64,000 nt of DNA. It comes from JAFDZW01 sp035632315. GTDB lineage: Bacteria > Bacteroidota > Ignavibacteria > Palsa-1295. Position 1 is the stretch's first letter. Each line of letters begins with the position of its first letter. The notes under the pieces are model-generated. The model ran no database searches. It saw nothing but the letters and a program-made list of their open reading frames with translations, and was not told where the DNA came from. The stretch is from the NCBI GenBank assembly GCA_035632315.1, contig DASQGZ010000048.1:62001-126000 (forward strand). Direction: 5' to 3'. The translations under genes were made by a program, and so were the position numbers. This document shows, in pieces, positions 17,497 to 26,136 of the stretch.

Positions 17497-18816
17497 CTAC
17501 TTCTCGTATCTTCGGAGTCCCACAAGTTTGTAATTATCCTCGTCAAGCGCTCGGACCAGTACATCGCGATGCTGATAGAGCGAGATCGTTGAATAATTTT
17601 TCATTGCGATCGCGGCATACATGATCATTGCTGATGCAAATGTTGTGTACGTAAGACGCTGTACCCATTTCTTTTCTAACGGCTTACATAAAGCGTAGAA
17701 TGCGTACAGAACCATCAGCGGGAAAAACAACACCGCCGCATGAGACGGCGGATCGACATGTGAGAATAACGATGATACGAAAAAAAGAAGAAAGCCGCCA
17801 AGAGCCAGAATAGCAACATTGCGGAACATCGCATCGCCGTGTTTTTTCGAGAAGAAGTTATAGAGCAAAAAGATCGACAGTGCGACGCCGATCACGCCGA
17901 CAAAACCTGTAAACGGCGCCGCCCAAACATAGTCCTTCATAAATTGCATTCGCTCTTCCGTATTACCGCCAATGAAGCGCGTAACATCGAAACTTGCATA
18001 CGCGAGATATGTTGAAAGCATTTTGAAAATATCTCCGGCGTGCTCGAGGTGCAGCTCCACCATTCCGGAGACACTTTTCCCTTTTTCGGATGCAAGTCCG
18101 TAATTCAACAACGTCGGAATAAGCAAACTGCCGCTTGTTAAACATCCCGCAAGGAACGATGCAGTATTTGTAGCGATCGTTTTGACGTTTTTTGTTTTTA
18201 GTAAATAATAAAATGCAACTACAGTAAACGGACCGAGCAAAACCCACGACATGTGCAGTTGAAAAATCCAGAAGATACCAAAGCCGAAAAAGAAATAGCA
18301 GAGCGGCTTTGGCAGGATGTTCATTCGCAGCGGCTCGTATGTTTCAAAGACACCGATGAAGAATAATATCGCTCCGGGGATAACGTGCGACGGATTGACA
18401 AGCCGCGTGAAGTAGCATACCGACCACGGGATTAGAAGTACATACACCCAAATAAGCAATTTATTTATCTGCGGCAATCGTTTTGAAGCGTACCACGCAA
18501 AGAATCCGAGGCTGAGTGTTAATAATATATTCAACGTGATATACGGCGCTTCCGGGATCTTCCAGACATACCACATCGCCGAAACAAGATATCCTTGCAA
18601 TGCTCCGGGGATCTGAGAACCGTTATAGACAAGGTCGGCGCCGAAGAACGGATAGGTGTGTGTCGTAAACGATTTTAATCCGATGAGATAGATCTGCAGA
18701 ACGTCTTCGTCAGGAAACCAGAATTCCGTTGTGAGGCTATAAATAAATCTGAGGACGACAATTACACAAACGATAATGATAAAACCATACTTGTAGCGAG
18801 TATTTGTTGCTGCCAT
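17497..18816 (-). CDS. Polytopic membrane protein, glycosyltransferase-like (GT-C fold candidate)
   Basis: 439 residues with about ten hydrophobic segments (e.g. YGFIIIVCVIVVLRFIYSL, LLIWVYVLLIPWSVCYF, FFFGFGIFWIFQLHMSWVLL). An acidic loop after the first segment (FWFPDEDVLQIYLIG) resembles the catalytic-loop region of GT-C glycosyltransferases such as the PMT/ArnT group, but the match is weak. No named family is recognised with confidence. Confidence 0.6.
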   Translation of the reverse strand: MAATNTRYKYGFIIIVCVIVVLRFIYSLTTEFWFPDEDVLQIYLIGLKSFTTHTYPFFGADLVYNGSQIPGALQGYLVSAMWYVWKIPEAPYITLNILLTLSLGFFAWYASKRLPQINKLLIWVYVLLIPWSVCYFTRLVNPSHVIPGAILFFIGVFETYEPLRMNILPKPLCYFFFGFGIFWIFQLHMSWVLLGPFTVVAFYYLLKTKNVKTIATNTASFLAGCLTSGSLLIPTLLNYGLASEKGKSVSGMVELHLEHAGDIFKMLSTYLAYASFDVTRFIGGNTEERMQFMKDYVWAAPFTGFVGVIGVALSIFLLYNFFSKKHGDAMFRNVAILALGGFLLFFVSSLFSHVDPPSHAAVLFFPLMVLYAFYALCKPLEKKWVQRLTYTTFASAMIMYAAIAMKNYSTISLYQHRDVLVRALDEDNYKLVGLRRYEK

Positions 18817-18883
18817 TCTTTGATAACACTATTACATCCACCGAAATCTCCGCTTTTCGATCGCTTTAAAGAATGTGTTGCGT

Positions 18884-19342
18884 TTACTCAAGCAGCCAAT
18901 AAATCTCCGTCACTAATTTCGACGGATCGGGCTCAGTGCGCGGGTCGGATCGATACACTTCCCAGCACGGACCTTTCGGCTGTTTGTCGAGTGAGCCGAC
19001 GTACTCGCGCATTTGCATCCATGCAGCTTGCAAGCCGCTATACGGACCGGTATATTTCAAATATGCCGCCATTCCGCCGGGAATGGCATCCATCGTCATA
19101 TCTCCGGACGAGGCGACATCATTTGCAATCGGCATACCAAGTTCTATTACGACATTATTCTCAACAAAATCGTGATAAATACACAGTGGCGCTCCGGCCA
19201 TCTGTACGCCTGTTTCCGCAATGTACCCCCACATTTTCGGGTACCACTCATCAAAGAGCGACATAAACTCTTTCATTGTGGAGTGTTTCGTAACGCTCAA
19301 TATGCGCTGTGACGGAATTGTTTTCGTGATTATTTCAGGCAT
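18884..19342 (-). CDS. GyrI-like small-molecule-binding domain protein
   Basis: 152 residues, a stand-alone effector-binding (SOUL/GyrI) domain: EIITKTIPSQRILSV, MWGYIAETGVQMAGAP with LCIYHDF, VIELGMPIA, and the AAYLKYTGPYSGLQAAW segment that lines the ligand pocket. There is no HTH domain. First member, on the minus strand, of a run of small-molecule-handling genes that ends with an ECF sigma factor. Confidence 0.85.
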   Translation of the reverse strand: MPEIITKTIPSQRILSVTKHSTMKEFMSLFDEWYPKMWGYIAETGVQMAGAPLCIYHDFVENNVVIELGMPIANDVASSGDMTMDAIPGGMAAYLKYTGPYSGLQAAWMQMREYVGSLDKQPKGPCWEVYRSDPRTEPDPSKLVTEIYWLLE

Positions 19343-19371
19343 TACTCAGATGGTATTTACTCATTACATCG

Positions 19372-19487
19372 TTGTCATTGCGAGCGAAACGAAGTGAAGC
19401 GAAGCAATCTAAAATATTTCAAATTATGTAACGCTTGAATCATTTTTAGATTGCTTCGGTCGCTGCGCGACTCTCGCAATGACATCG
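19372..19487. repeat. Dispersed palindromic repeat (TCATTGCGAGCGAAGCGAAGC family), copy 1
   Basis: Left arm TTGTCATTGCGAGCG... at 19372 and right arm ...CTCGCAATGACATCG ending at 19487 are inverted copies separated by about 30 bp. Related copies occur at 61820 and 63142. Such elements are widespread in intergenic DNA of many bacteria; function unknown. Confidence 0.85.
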
Positions 19488-19528
19488 TTAATACATTGTA
19501 TAAAAGGAAAGTCCTCTTAATCTTACAT

Positions 19529-20305
19529 TCACTTCACCGCCATTTGATAGATCGCAAATCCGGCATGCTGCGGATCGTCGAGCACAGCGAAGCGCCCCAT
19601 GTTCGGGATATCCTGCGGTCCGACGAAGACCTGTGCGCCGAGCGATTTTGCGAGCTCCGCCGTTTTGTCGCAATCGGCAACCATTACATACGACATCCAA
19701 TGCGGCGGGACTTCGCCCCACTCTTTTTGGATCTGCATCATACCACCGATGGATACGCCGTCGCTGTTCTTCCATTCGGCGTAATTCGCGTCACCGCCTG
19801 TCGTCCAGCCGAAGAGCGATGTATAGAATTTCTTTGCGCCTTCGATGTCGTTCGTGTAAAGCTCCCACCAGCAGAACGCACCGTTCTCGCCAACAAGCGA
19901 AGCACCCGGGAATTTGACCGGCTGCCAAAGGCAGATCATTCCGCCGGTTGGATCTTTGACGATTGACATTCTGCCGTGTTCCATCACATCGAACGGCTCC
20001 ATCAGAATTTGTCCGCCGAGCGATGCTGCTTTCTTTGTGGACTCATCGACATTTGTGACGGAGACGTACACATTCCAATGCGGCGGAATGCCGCGATCCA
20101 TTTGTGCTTTATCCATTCCGTAGAGCGCTCCGACCGGCTTACCGCCGATCTCGAGCATCGTATAGAACTGGTCGGGTCCCATCGGGGAGTCGTTGATGTC
20201 CCAGCCGAAGACTTTGGAATAAAAGGACTTAGCCGCAGCCTGATCGCTGGTGACAAGCTCACACCAGCTAAAATTACCGGGCTTGTATGAGGTTACTGTT
20301 GCCAT
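19529..20305 (-). CDS. Two-domain VOC (glyoxalase/bleomycin-resistance-like) protein
   Basis: 258 residues made of two homologous VOC modules. Module 1: PGNFSWCELVTSD, AKSFYSKVFGWD, PPHWNVYVSVTNVD, KDPTGGMICLWQ. Module 2: AFCWWELYTNDIEGAKKFYTSLFGW, PPHWMSYVMVADCD, DDPQHAGFAIYQ. Family members bind metals and act as lyases, dioxygenases or resistance proteins; substrate unknown. Upstream, at 20332-20343, is the same 12-mer seen at the umuC start. Confidence 0.9.
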   Translation of the reverse strand: MATVTSYKPGNFSWCELVTSDQAAAKSFYSKVFGWDINDSPMGPDQFYTMLEIGGKPVGALYGMDKAQMDRGIPPHWNVYVSVTNVDESTKKAASLGGQILMEPFDVMEHGRMSIVKDPTGGMICLWQPVKFPGASLVGENGAFCWWELYTNDIEGAKKFYTSLFGWTTGGDANYAEWKNSDGVSIGGMMQIQKEWGEVPPHWMSYVMVADCDKTAELAKSLGAQVFVGPQDIPNMGRFAVLDDPQHAGFAIYQMAVK

Positions 20306-20331
20306 TGTTTCTTGATAATTGATTAATAAAA

Positions 20332-20343
20332 ATAGGTGCCTAT
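20332..20343. promoter_or_regulatory. Operator-like 12-mer shared with umuC
   Basis: ATAGGTGCCTAT, identical to the copy at 16023-16034, located 27 bp upstream of the VOC gene start. Confidence 0.4.
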
Positions 20344-20418
20344 GATTAAGCCTTTTAATATATGAAGAAATTTTCGGAGGTGATGAAGAATTAATACAGC
20401 GAAGAAATACAGGTTTCG

Positions 20419-20739
20419 TTATGCCGGCTTCACGCTGACCTGTGCATCAATATCATTGAAATAATCCTGACAGATCGCGTCGCCGATCGATGGGATAAGC
20501 AGCAGTGCGAGAAAAGCGACAACCTTGCTGATCTTCTCTTTCGTGATGTCCTCGACAGCCTCTGAATATTGCCAGAGCCACCAAAGATTCACGAACGGAA
20601 TGATCATAAACCACGCCGACGGAATGTTCGCGCCAAAACGGTTCATTTCGTTTTTCGTCTTGACGCGCCAAACGATAATATAAATTCCGAACGTGATAAT
20701 GCTAAGAAAAAAAACGGCGATCGTGCTGCGTTTTGTCAT
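20419..20739 (-). CDS. DUF4234-like small membrane protein
   Basis: 106 residues with three hydrophobic segments. The opening KRSTIAVFFLSIITFGIYIIVW followed by a polar KTKNEMNRFG and PFVNLWWLWQYSEAVEDIT is characteristic of the DUF4234 family. Function unknown; other members occur next to stress genes. A promoter-like TATCTTTG lies 30 bp upstream. Confidence 0.75.
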   Translation of the reverse strand: MTKRSTIAVFFLSIITFGIYIIVWRVKTKNEMNRFGANIPSAWFMIIPFVNLWWLWQYSEAVEDITKEKISKVVAFLALLLIPSIGDAICQDYFNDIDAQVSVKPA

Positions 20740-20768
20740 GGTTGGTGATGAATGAAATGAATTAAGTA

Positions 20769-20801
20769 CAAAGATACGAGCGTTTTATGTACCTGTTTCA
20801 A
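20769..20801 (-). promoter_or_regulatory. Bacteroidota-type promoter for the DUF4234 gene
   Basis: On the minus strand, TTG (20799-20801) is followed after 22 nt by TATCTTTG (20776-20769). Spacing is slightly long. The start codon is 30 bp downstream. Confidence 0.5.
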
Positions 20802-20879
20802 TTACATCTGTTACTCAGCTAACAACCCAGGACGGTTTCACTTAGCGGAGGCTCTTCTTTCCTAAACATGGCCAGCTCC

Positions 20880-21326
20880 TCACTGTTTCTTATTCGGCTG
20901 TCCTTTGCCGGTGGTGATCAAGTTTCGCAAGCTGCCATTAACGTACGAACCCCATGCATTCGAGCAGATATCGAAGCATTCATATTCGGGGACTAACCCA
21001 AGTTGAGTGAAGCGAATCTCGGTTTTATTATCTTTTCGAGAAACTTCGAAAATAATTTTATTGCCGATCCACTCAGTCTTGTCTTTGGTGAAATTAAAGT
21101 AGTTATCTACCACATCCCAAACAACCTTTTTATTCGGAATGAACTCCGTTATCTTCATCGTGCTGCGGTGTACGTCTTCATAATGATACTTCCACTCGGC
21201 GCCGAGTTTACCGGTACTGCCTTCGATCTCTTCCGACCACCATCCCCGAGGATTATTGATCGCTGCGAAAGCTTCTTCGGGAGTTTGATCTACCGAGAAC
21301 GCCGTCGTGTAATTTTGATTGTTCAT
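20880..21326 (-). CDS. SRPBCC/START-like (AHSA1) protein, copy 2
   Basis: 148 residues of the Bet v1-like SRPBCC fold: TTAFSVDQTPEEAFAAINNPRGWWSEEIEG at the start, KVVWDVVD, EWIGNKIIFEVSRK, TEIRFTQLGLVPEYECFD, and a C-terminal helix with WGSYVNGSLRNLITTG. It is a close paralogue of the next gene upstream (21336-21779) with the same motif order, i.e. a tandem duplication with 9 bp between the two. Such proteins bind hydrophobic ligands; no specific role is known here. Confidence 0.88.
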   Translation of the reverse strand: MNNQNYTTAFSVDQTPEEAFAAINNPRGWWSEEIEGSTGKLGAEWKYHYEDVHRSTMKITEFIPNKKVVWDVVDNYFNFTKDKTEWIGNKIIFEVSRKDNKTEIRFTQLGLVPEYECFDICSNAWGSYVNGSLRNLITTGKGQPNKKQ

Positions 21327-21335
21327 ATTGTCTTT

Positions 21336-21779
21336 TTAAAAAGTAGTTTTTTCCGCGACTCCTGTTGCAATCAGGGTTCGTAAACTTTTACCGACGAGTG
21401 ACACCCATGCGCTCGAGCAGGCGTCATAACACTCGATCCCCGGGTATAAGCCGTCGTGCGTGAATCGCACTTCGGTCCGCTCGCCCTTCTTCGCGATATC
21501 AAAAGTTATTTTTGTGCCGTCCCACTCGCTTTTATCTTTGAGAAAATTAAGTTGACTTTCCGATACGAGCCAAACGACTTTCTTGCCTGGAATAAACTCT
21601 GTTACGGTCTGTTTGCTGTAGTGATGGGGTTCGTACTGATAGGTAAACTCACTCCCAAGTTTATCGCTGTTGCCCTCGAATTCCCCAGTCCACCAGGCGC
21701 GGGGATTATTGATAGCTGCAAATGCTTCTTCCGGAGTCTGATCTACCGTAAAGGCAATTGTGTAATCTGATGTAGTCAT
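21336..21779 (-). CDS. SRPBCC/START-like (AHSA1) protein, copy 1
   Basis: 147 residues, paralogue of the following gene. Matching blocks: IAFTVDQTPEEAFAAINNPRAWW, KVVWLVSE, EWDGTKITFDIAKKGERTEVRFTHDGL and WVSLVGKSLRTLIATG. The two copies are roughly half identical by eye, so the duplication is old or fast-evolving. First of the pair on the minus strand. Confidence 0.88.
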   Translation of the reverse strand: MTTSDYTIAFTVDQTPEEAFAAINNPRAWWTGEFEGNSDKLGSEFTYQYEPHHYSKQTVTEFIPGKKVVWLVSESQLNFLKDKSEWDGTKITFDIAKKGERTEVRFTHDGLYPGIECYDACSSAWVSLVGKSLRTLIATGVAEKTTF

Positions 21780-21856
21780 TTTCTTTATATTTGTTAGTGT
21801 TAGAAATTTCAGAAATTAAACCTGTTATTAAATATTGTTTCATTGAATTGGTATCG

Positions 21857-22720
21857 TTAGTTCAACATTGCCTTCATTCCAAATGCAGTTAGAAAATTCT
21901 CATATTGCTCTTTGACATGTTTATTTGCAATTTCAGAAAAATTTCCGGTTGCAGGGTCTACAACAGTTCGTAAAGGTCTTTTGCCTTTAGGGGTATCAAT
22001 CAGTTGTACAATTGCATCAGCAACTAATTGAGAGTTTGGTTTTAAGGCTTCGAACATTTGCTTAACACCTGCTCCGATTTGTTCAGGAACATTTGCAAGG
22101 TCACCATATCCTGCAATGACAGTAGCGTCTGAACCGGATACTATTTTTCCCCAAACTTCAGTAGGAAAAGCACCGGGTTGTACCATGACCACATCAATCC
22201 CCAATGGTCTTGTTTCATAATGCAAGCCTTCTGTCAAGCCTTCGATCGCAAACTTAGCGCTATTGTAAACTGTCTGAAACGGAAAAGAGAATCGGCCGGC
22301 GACGCTTGAGATATTAATAATCAATCCCTCGTGCTGCTTACGCATTTGGGGTAACGCCGCTCTGATAACTCTCCAAGCTCCTATCACATCCACATCCATT
22401 ATTTTGACGACATCGTCATCCGTAAATGTTTCAGCGATTCCGGTTGCGTAGACTCCTGCATTATTTACGACCACATCAATTCTGCCTTCTTTGTCAATGA
22501 TGGTTGCAAGAGCATCAGTTACAGATCTTCCTTTGGTAACGTCAACATCCAATACTTTTATATTTGCCTGCTGAACTAACGACTCTGCCTTGTCAGCATT
22601 GCGACCATTCGTGTCACGCATGGTAGCATATACTTTGTGTCCTAACGCGGCACAACTTTTAGCCGCAAGCCTGCCAAAACCGCTGTTTGTTCCGGTAATT
22701 AAAATGACTTTCTTTTCCAT
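21857..22720 (-). CDS. Short-chain dehydrogenase/reductase
   Basis: 287 residues of the classical SDR fold: NAD(P)-binding TGTNSGFGRL (TGxxxGxG), NNAG motif in VVNNAGVYATG, catalytic Ser in INISSVAGRFS and YNSAKFAIEGL (YxxxK). The C-terminal region suggests an extended substrate pocket; substrate unknown. Base composition looks more AT-rich than the flanking genes, hinting at separate acquisition. It lies between the SRPBCC pair and the YciI/sigma pair. Confidence 0.92.
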   Translation of the reverse strand: MEKKVILITGTNSGFGRLAAKSCAALGHKVYATMRDTNGRNADKAESLVQQANIKVLDVDVTKGRSVTDALATIIDKEGRIDVVVNNAGVYATGIAETFTDDDVVKIMDVDVIGAWRVIRAALPQMRKQHEGLIINISSVAGRFSFPFQTVYNSAKFAIEGLTEGLHYETRPLGIDVVMVQPGAFPTEVWGKIVSGSDATVIAGYGDLANVPEQIGAGVKQMFEALKPNSQLVADAIVQLIDTPKGKRPLRTVVDPATGNFSEIANKHVKEQYENFLTAFGMKAMLN

Positions 22721-22734
22721 GATTTTTCCCTTTC

Positions 22735-23124
22735 TTATTTGCCCTTTGGATATGTGAAGTTGATCTTTTCTTCGAGCGTCTTAATGGGACGCACCTGAAT
22801 CCGAGCATTCACCGTATGTTTGTAGCTGAGTTCCGGATTCCCCTTTGCGATGGCGATTGCCTCATCGAGATCGGCTGCCAGAATGTGGTAATATCCGACG
22901 ATAACCTCTTTTGATTCGATGAACGGACCGTCCTTGAATGATCCCGGTCTACCGGATATCATCGCGCCCTCGTTCAAGAGCGGCTGCGCGCCGACCAGGT
23001 TGCCGTTCTTTATAAGGCCTTCGATATAGGTCGAGACTGCATTCAGGAACTCCAGATATTTCTCGGCTGACATCCCGTGGTCCTTGTCAATGTCATTATG
23101 GATCAGTATCATGAATTCTTTCAT
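22735..23124 (-). CDS. YciI/DGPF-domain protein
   Basis: About 129 residues from MKEFMILIHND, the usual start for the family; an upstream ATG (23178) adds 18 atypical residues. Motifs: EYLEFLNAVSTYIEGL, GAMISGRPGSFKDGPFIESKEVIVGYYHI (the DGPF block, here DGPF in KDGPFIE) and DLDEAIAIAKGNP. DGPF proteins are the standard genomic partners of ECF42-type sigma factors, which is the gene immediately upstream here. Confidence 0.9.
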   Translation of the reverse strand: MKEFMILIHNDIDKDHGMSAEKYLEFLNAVSTYIEGLIKNGNLVGAQPLLNEGAMISGRPGSFKDGPFIESKEVIVGYYHILAADLDEAIAIAKGNPELSYKHTVNARIQVRPIKTLEEKINFTYPKGK

Positions 23125-23285
23125 AAGTTTAGTACGATTAAATAGTTTGAAAATAGTGCTTATTTGATGGGGAGACAAACAAGATTTGGGATTAGGGACA
23201 TGCCAGGGAAAATTAAAAATGTAAAATGTAAAATTGGGGAAATCGAGGGGAATCGGACATTCCGGAGGGGAAATGTGCCTTCTAT

Positions 23286-24593
23286 TTAAGACTTCTCTTT
23301 CAGCGACATCTTTTTCTTTTCAAGCAATTCCTTTTCCGCCGGAAGCGGCGCGAGTTCGATCGCACGTTCCAGAGATTTGATCGCGTCAGACGTTTGCTCC
23401 AACTGGTCGTAAAACTCTGCCTGCGTAGAATAGAACAGATGATACGATTTGACAGATGGATTCTCTTTTATTCTCTCAAGTTCAGCCAGTGCAGATTCGG
23501 CTCCGTGGACCTTCGAAAGCGAGATCGCACGATTGAGCAGAACGAGTGGCGAGCTATCGAGTTGGATCAGGCTATCGTAAAGAGAAAGGATGTTTTTCCA
23601 ATCTGTAGATTTGTAATCGGCCGCAATGCAATACGTTGCCGAGATCGCGGCGAGAATATGGTAGATGCTGAGGTCTCCATTCTCAGTTGATTGCTGCAGA
23701 TAGCTCAGACCGATACGTTGTTTTTGTGTATCCCATAAGCTGCGATCCTGTTCAGCCATTGTCAGCAGATTTCCTTCGGCATCCTGGCGCGCAGCAAATC
23801 GCGATGAATCCAGGAACATCAGCGAGAGCAACGCATATACATTTCCTTTCTGCCGAATCGCATTATCGTCGGCCAGCATCTGCGCCAGTCTGATGGCTTC
23901 TTCGCATAGTTCGTAGCGAATAAGGTTAGTGCCTTTCGATGCGCTGTAGCCTTCGTTGAAGAGAAGATAGATCGTTTCAAGAACGGTGCTCTGCCGCTTT
24001 TCGAGATTTTTTCCTTCGGGCACTTCAAACGGAATTTTATCTTCGCGGATTTTTTGTCTCGCTCTGACTAATCGTTTATGAATATTAACTTCCGTTGTCA
24101 GAAATGCTCTCGCAATTTCGGGAATGCTGAATCCGCAGAGCGTTTTTAGTGCGAGAGCAATTTGTGAGTCCGCAGAGATCGATGGATGGCAGCAGGTAAA
24201 GATCATGCGAAGCTGGTCGTCCTGGATTTCTTCTTCGGAAAAAAGATGATTTAGCGCCGGCTCGGCAGTCCATTCTGATTGCAAATAATGTGAAACTTCG
24301 GTTACATACTCGTTCTTATATTTCTCGCGGTTAAGGACATTGAGTGCCTTGTTCCTGGCGACGCGGTAGAGCCATGCCGTCGGGTTATCAGGCACGCCTT
24401 TTTCTTTCCACTGACCGAGTGCTTCGATGAGTGAGTCCTGTACGACGTCTTCAGCCATTTCCAGGTTTCTTGAGCCAAAGATACGCGTAAGAACGGAAAC
24501 GATCCTTCCCGTTTCATGTCGGGACAAATTCTCAATGAGATCGTTAATATCCAATGTTTCTTCTTCGGTAGGCATACTGAAGGGCGTCATCAT
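23286..24593 (-). CDS. ECF RNA polymerase sigma factor with C-terminal helical repeats (ECF42-like)
   Basis: 435 residues. Region sigma2: MAEDVVQDSLIEALGQW and NPTAWLYRVARNKALNVLNR; sigma4: ALALKTLCGFSIPEIARAFLTTEVNIHKRLVRARQKI. A long C-terminal extension with TPR-like helices (YHLFYSTQAEFYDQLEQTSDAIKSLERAIEL) is the hallmark of the ECF42 group, which has no anti-sigma factor and is paired with DGPF proteins. Likely controls the downstream cluster. A -7-like TATTTTTG lies about 50 bp upstream. Confidence 0.92.
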   Translation of the reverse strand: MMTPFSMPTEEETLDINDLIENLSRHETGRIVSVLTRIFGSRNLEMAEDVVQDSLIEALGQWKEKGVPDNPTAWLYRVARNKALNVLNREKYKNEYVTEVSHYLQSEWTAEPALNHLFSEEEIQDDQLRMIFTCCHPSISADSQIALALKTLCGFSIPEIARAFLTTEVNIHKRLVRARQKIREDKIPFEVPEGKNLEKRQSTVLETIYLLFNEGYSASKGTNLIRYELCEEAIRLAQMLADDNAIRQKGNVYALLSLMFLDSSRFAARQDAEGNLLTMAEQDRSLWDTQKQRIGLSYLQQSTENGDLSIYHILAAISATYCIAADYKSTDWKNILSLYDSLIQLDSSPLVLLNRAISLSKVHGAESALAELERIKENPSVKSYHLFYSTQAEFYDQLEQTSDAIKSLERAIELAPLPAEKELLEKKKMSLKEKS

Positions 24594-24639
24594 GGCCGAA
24601 ATTCATCCTAACAGAGTTATTTTTAAAGAAAACTCCTTA

Positions 24640-24647
24640 CAAAAATA
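24640..24647 (-). promoter_or_regulatory. Candidate -7 element for the ECF sigma gene
   Basis: TATTTTTG on the minus strand, fitting TAnnTTTG, 47 bp before the start codon. No clear -33 TTG at the expected distance. Confidence 0.35.
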
Positions 24648-24653
24648 CAAAAT

Positions 24654-24746
24654 AAAAAAAACCGTTAACGCAGGGAGCTATAGCGGCTTCAATATATACC
24701 ACCGGTGAAGACTTACTTTCCCAAGCCTGACTGGCTAAGTATTATC
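24654..24746 (-). repeat. Remnant A: 5S rRNA 3' end plus terminator
   Basis: On the minus strand the segment reads as the last ~45 nt of 5S rRNA (ACTTAGCCAGTCAGGCTTGG and onwards) followed by a degenerate version of the rrn terminator and its T run. The 5S part (24704-24746) matches the true gene at about 9 of 10 bases by eye. It supplies the stop codon of the kinase gene. Confidence 0.8.
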
Positions 24747-25334
24747 AATGCCCCCAGAGGAGAATGCAAGAATTATATTTGCGTAAGTTCGCCAGTCCTT
24801 CATGCTCGTATCAATTCTTAAGTATGGAAGACGAGTTTTGCCAAGAGCATCAATTCTTCTTTGTTGAGAGGTTTGAACTGCAGCTATCGCATTCTCTCGA
24901 GATCCGTAATATGCAATCATCACATCGGCATATTCATTATTCTCAGTGCGGTCAATGGATCGGCGTTCAGTAAGTGAAGCTTCGAAGCTAAGCAAAATAA
25001 TACAAGCCCCCAATTCAAACAGCCGTTTGTCGAAAGCTTCCAATTTTTCCCAATAAGGAAAGAGAGCGTAGCCTGTAGGATGAAATCGCTCAACAACAAT
25101 TATCTCGGATGGCTGTTTTTCCTTATGCTGCTCAATGTGGCGAAGACTTACTTCCAATGCATCAAAATGCGGCTCTGCTTTCCATGATTCATCTCGTACT
25201 TGCTGCATAAGACTACCCAGAGTTTCCTCTTCAGAAATATAATATGTTGTTGTCGGCAAGAGTGTTTTTAAGTCTCTGATAACGGAGCTTTTTCCCGATC
25301 CGGTAACACCTTCTATGATTATGATTCGATTCAT
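24735..25334 (-). CDS. P-loop kinase-like protein
   Basis: 199 residues. N-terminal Walker A GVTGSGKSS (residues 9-17) after IIIIEG, and a nucleoside/thymidylate-kinase-like layout: EIIVVERFHPTGYALFP (DR/ER-type motif), a lid with ERRSIDRTENNEY. Substrate unknown. The last codons and stop (TAG) lie inside a remnant of 5S rRNA sequence, so the C-terminus may have been fixed by an insertion event. Confidence 0.75.
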   Translation of the reverse strand: MNRIIIIEGVTGSGKSSVIRDLKTLLPTTTYYISEEETLGSLMQQVRDESWKAEPHFDALEVSLRHIEQHKEKQPSEIIVVERFHPTGYALFPYWEKLEAFDKRLFELGACIILLSFEASLTERRSIDRTENNEYADVMIAYYGSRENAIAAVQTSQQRRIDALGKTRLPYLRIDTSMKDWRTYANIILAFSSGGIDNT

Positions 25335-25434
25335 CGCACGGGTAATGAGGCACAGCGCAAAATAATTCTATAAAAAACCTGTCAACCCAGAGCAATTTCT
25401 CCTAAAAACTAAAAACTTACAACTAACGATTACC

Positions 25435-25472
25435 CCACCTACTTCCCCAAGCCGACTTGCTAAATATCATCC
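25435..25472 (-). repeat. Remnant B: 5S rRNA 3' end
   Basis: On the minus strand GGATGATATTTAGC...GGCTTGGGGAAGTAGG corresponds to the 5S stretch beginning GATGATACTTAGCC. A degenerate terminator-like A-rich segment lies at about 25370-25432. The DUF4199 stop codon TGA sits within this remnant at the same 5S position where remnant A begins. Confidence 0.7.
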
Positions 25473-25994
25473 ACTGGTCTTCGGTTTGCGCTTTAGAATC
25501 AGAGCACAAATGAGGCTGATGAAGACACCGACTGGAAAGATCTCGAGGAATGTCATCCCTAATTCTATGAACGGATTGGCGTACCACTGCTTCCACTCGG
25601 CCATTTCCTTCGTTTTTGCCAGAATTACTGAATCCGATGCGCCGCTCTTTTTCAGGTTATTCACCATTTGTGCAGCATATTTATCGGCAAAATCGGGCAA
25701 GGCGATGGAGGAATAAATTTTCCAGCTTACTACATAAAACACCGAAGCAATGATCGAGATATAGAGGCCAATGAGAAACGCTCTCCCAAAAGTCACGCTG
25801 CCGCCCAAATAATTATCGCGGTAATTGCGAATGCCGAAGAAGATCATCGAAAGCGAAACGATCATCGTGGCATAGCCCACCACCATGGAAGTCGAACTGC
25901 CTTCGGATGCCAATGGCACCGAAAACGAAATGACCATTAAGACGACAATGATAAGCCCGGCAATAATGCCGTAGGTGAAAACAACTTTACGCAT
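25467..25994 (-). CDS. DUF4199 membrane protein
   Basis: 175 residues with four membrane segments (YGIIAGLIIVVLMVISFSV, ATMIVSLSMIFFGI, GRAFLIGLYISIIASVFYVVSW, FLEIFPVGVFISLICALIL) and the family-typical NYRDNYLGGSVTFG. DUF4199 proteins are frequent in Bacteroidota and often sit beside a LuxR/response-regulator gene, as here. Function unknown. The stop codon is inside a 5S remnant. Confidence 0.88.
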   Translation of the reverse strand: MRKVVFTYGIIAGLIIVVLMVISFSVPLASEGSSTSMVVGYATMIVSLSMIFFGIRNYRDNYLGGSVTFGRAFLIGLYISIIASVFYVVSWKIYSSIALPDFADKYAAQMVNNLKKSGASDSVILAKTKEMAEWKQWYANPFIELGMTFLEIFPVGVFISLICALILKRKPKTSG

Positions 25995-26136
25995 AGGTGT
26001 ATTGATTAATGATTTTTTTTTTTTGGTTTATTTCGATCACATGAATCGACGGCAGCAAAAATAGCTATTTCCACCGGAAATGTCAATAGCACTTTAGTGT
26101 ATTTCTGCAAAAATAATGACATTTAGCACTTTGGTG

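Noticed and set aside
20815..20860. A possible further 5S/terminator remnant (GCTAACAACCCAGGACGG...)
   Set aside because: Only a few short matches to the 5S tail and no terminator hairpin; not better than chance by eye.
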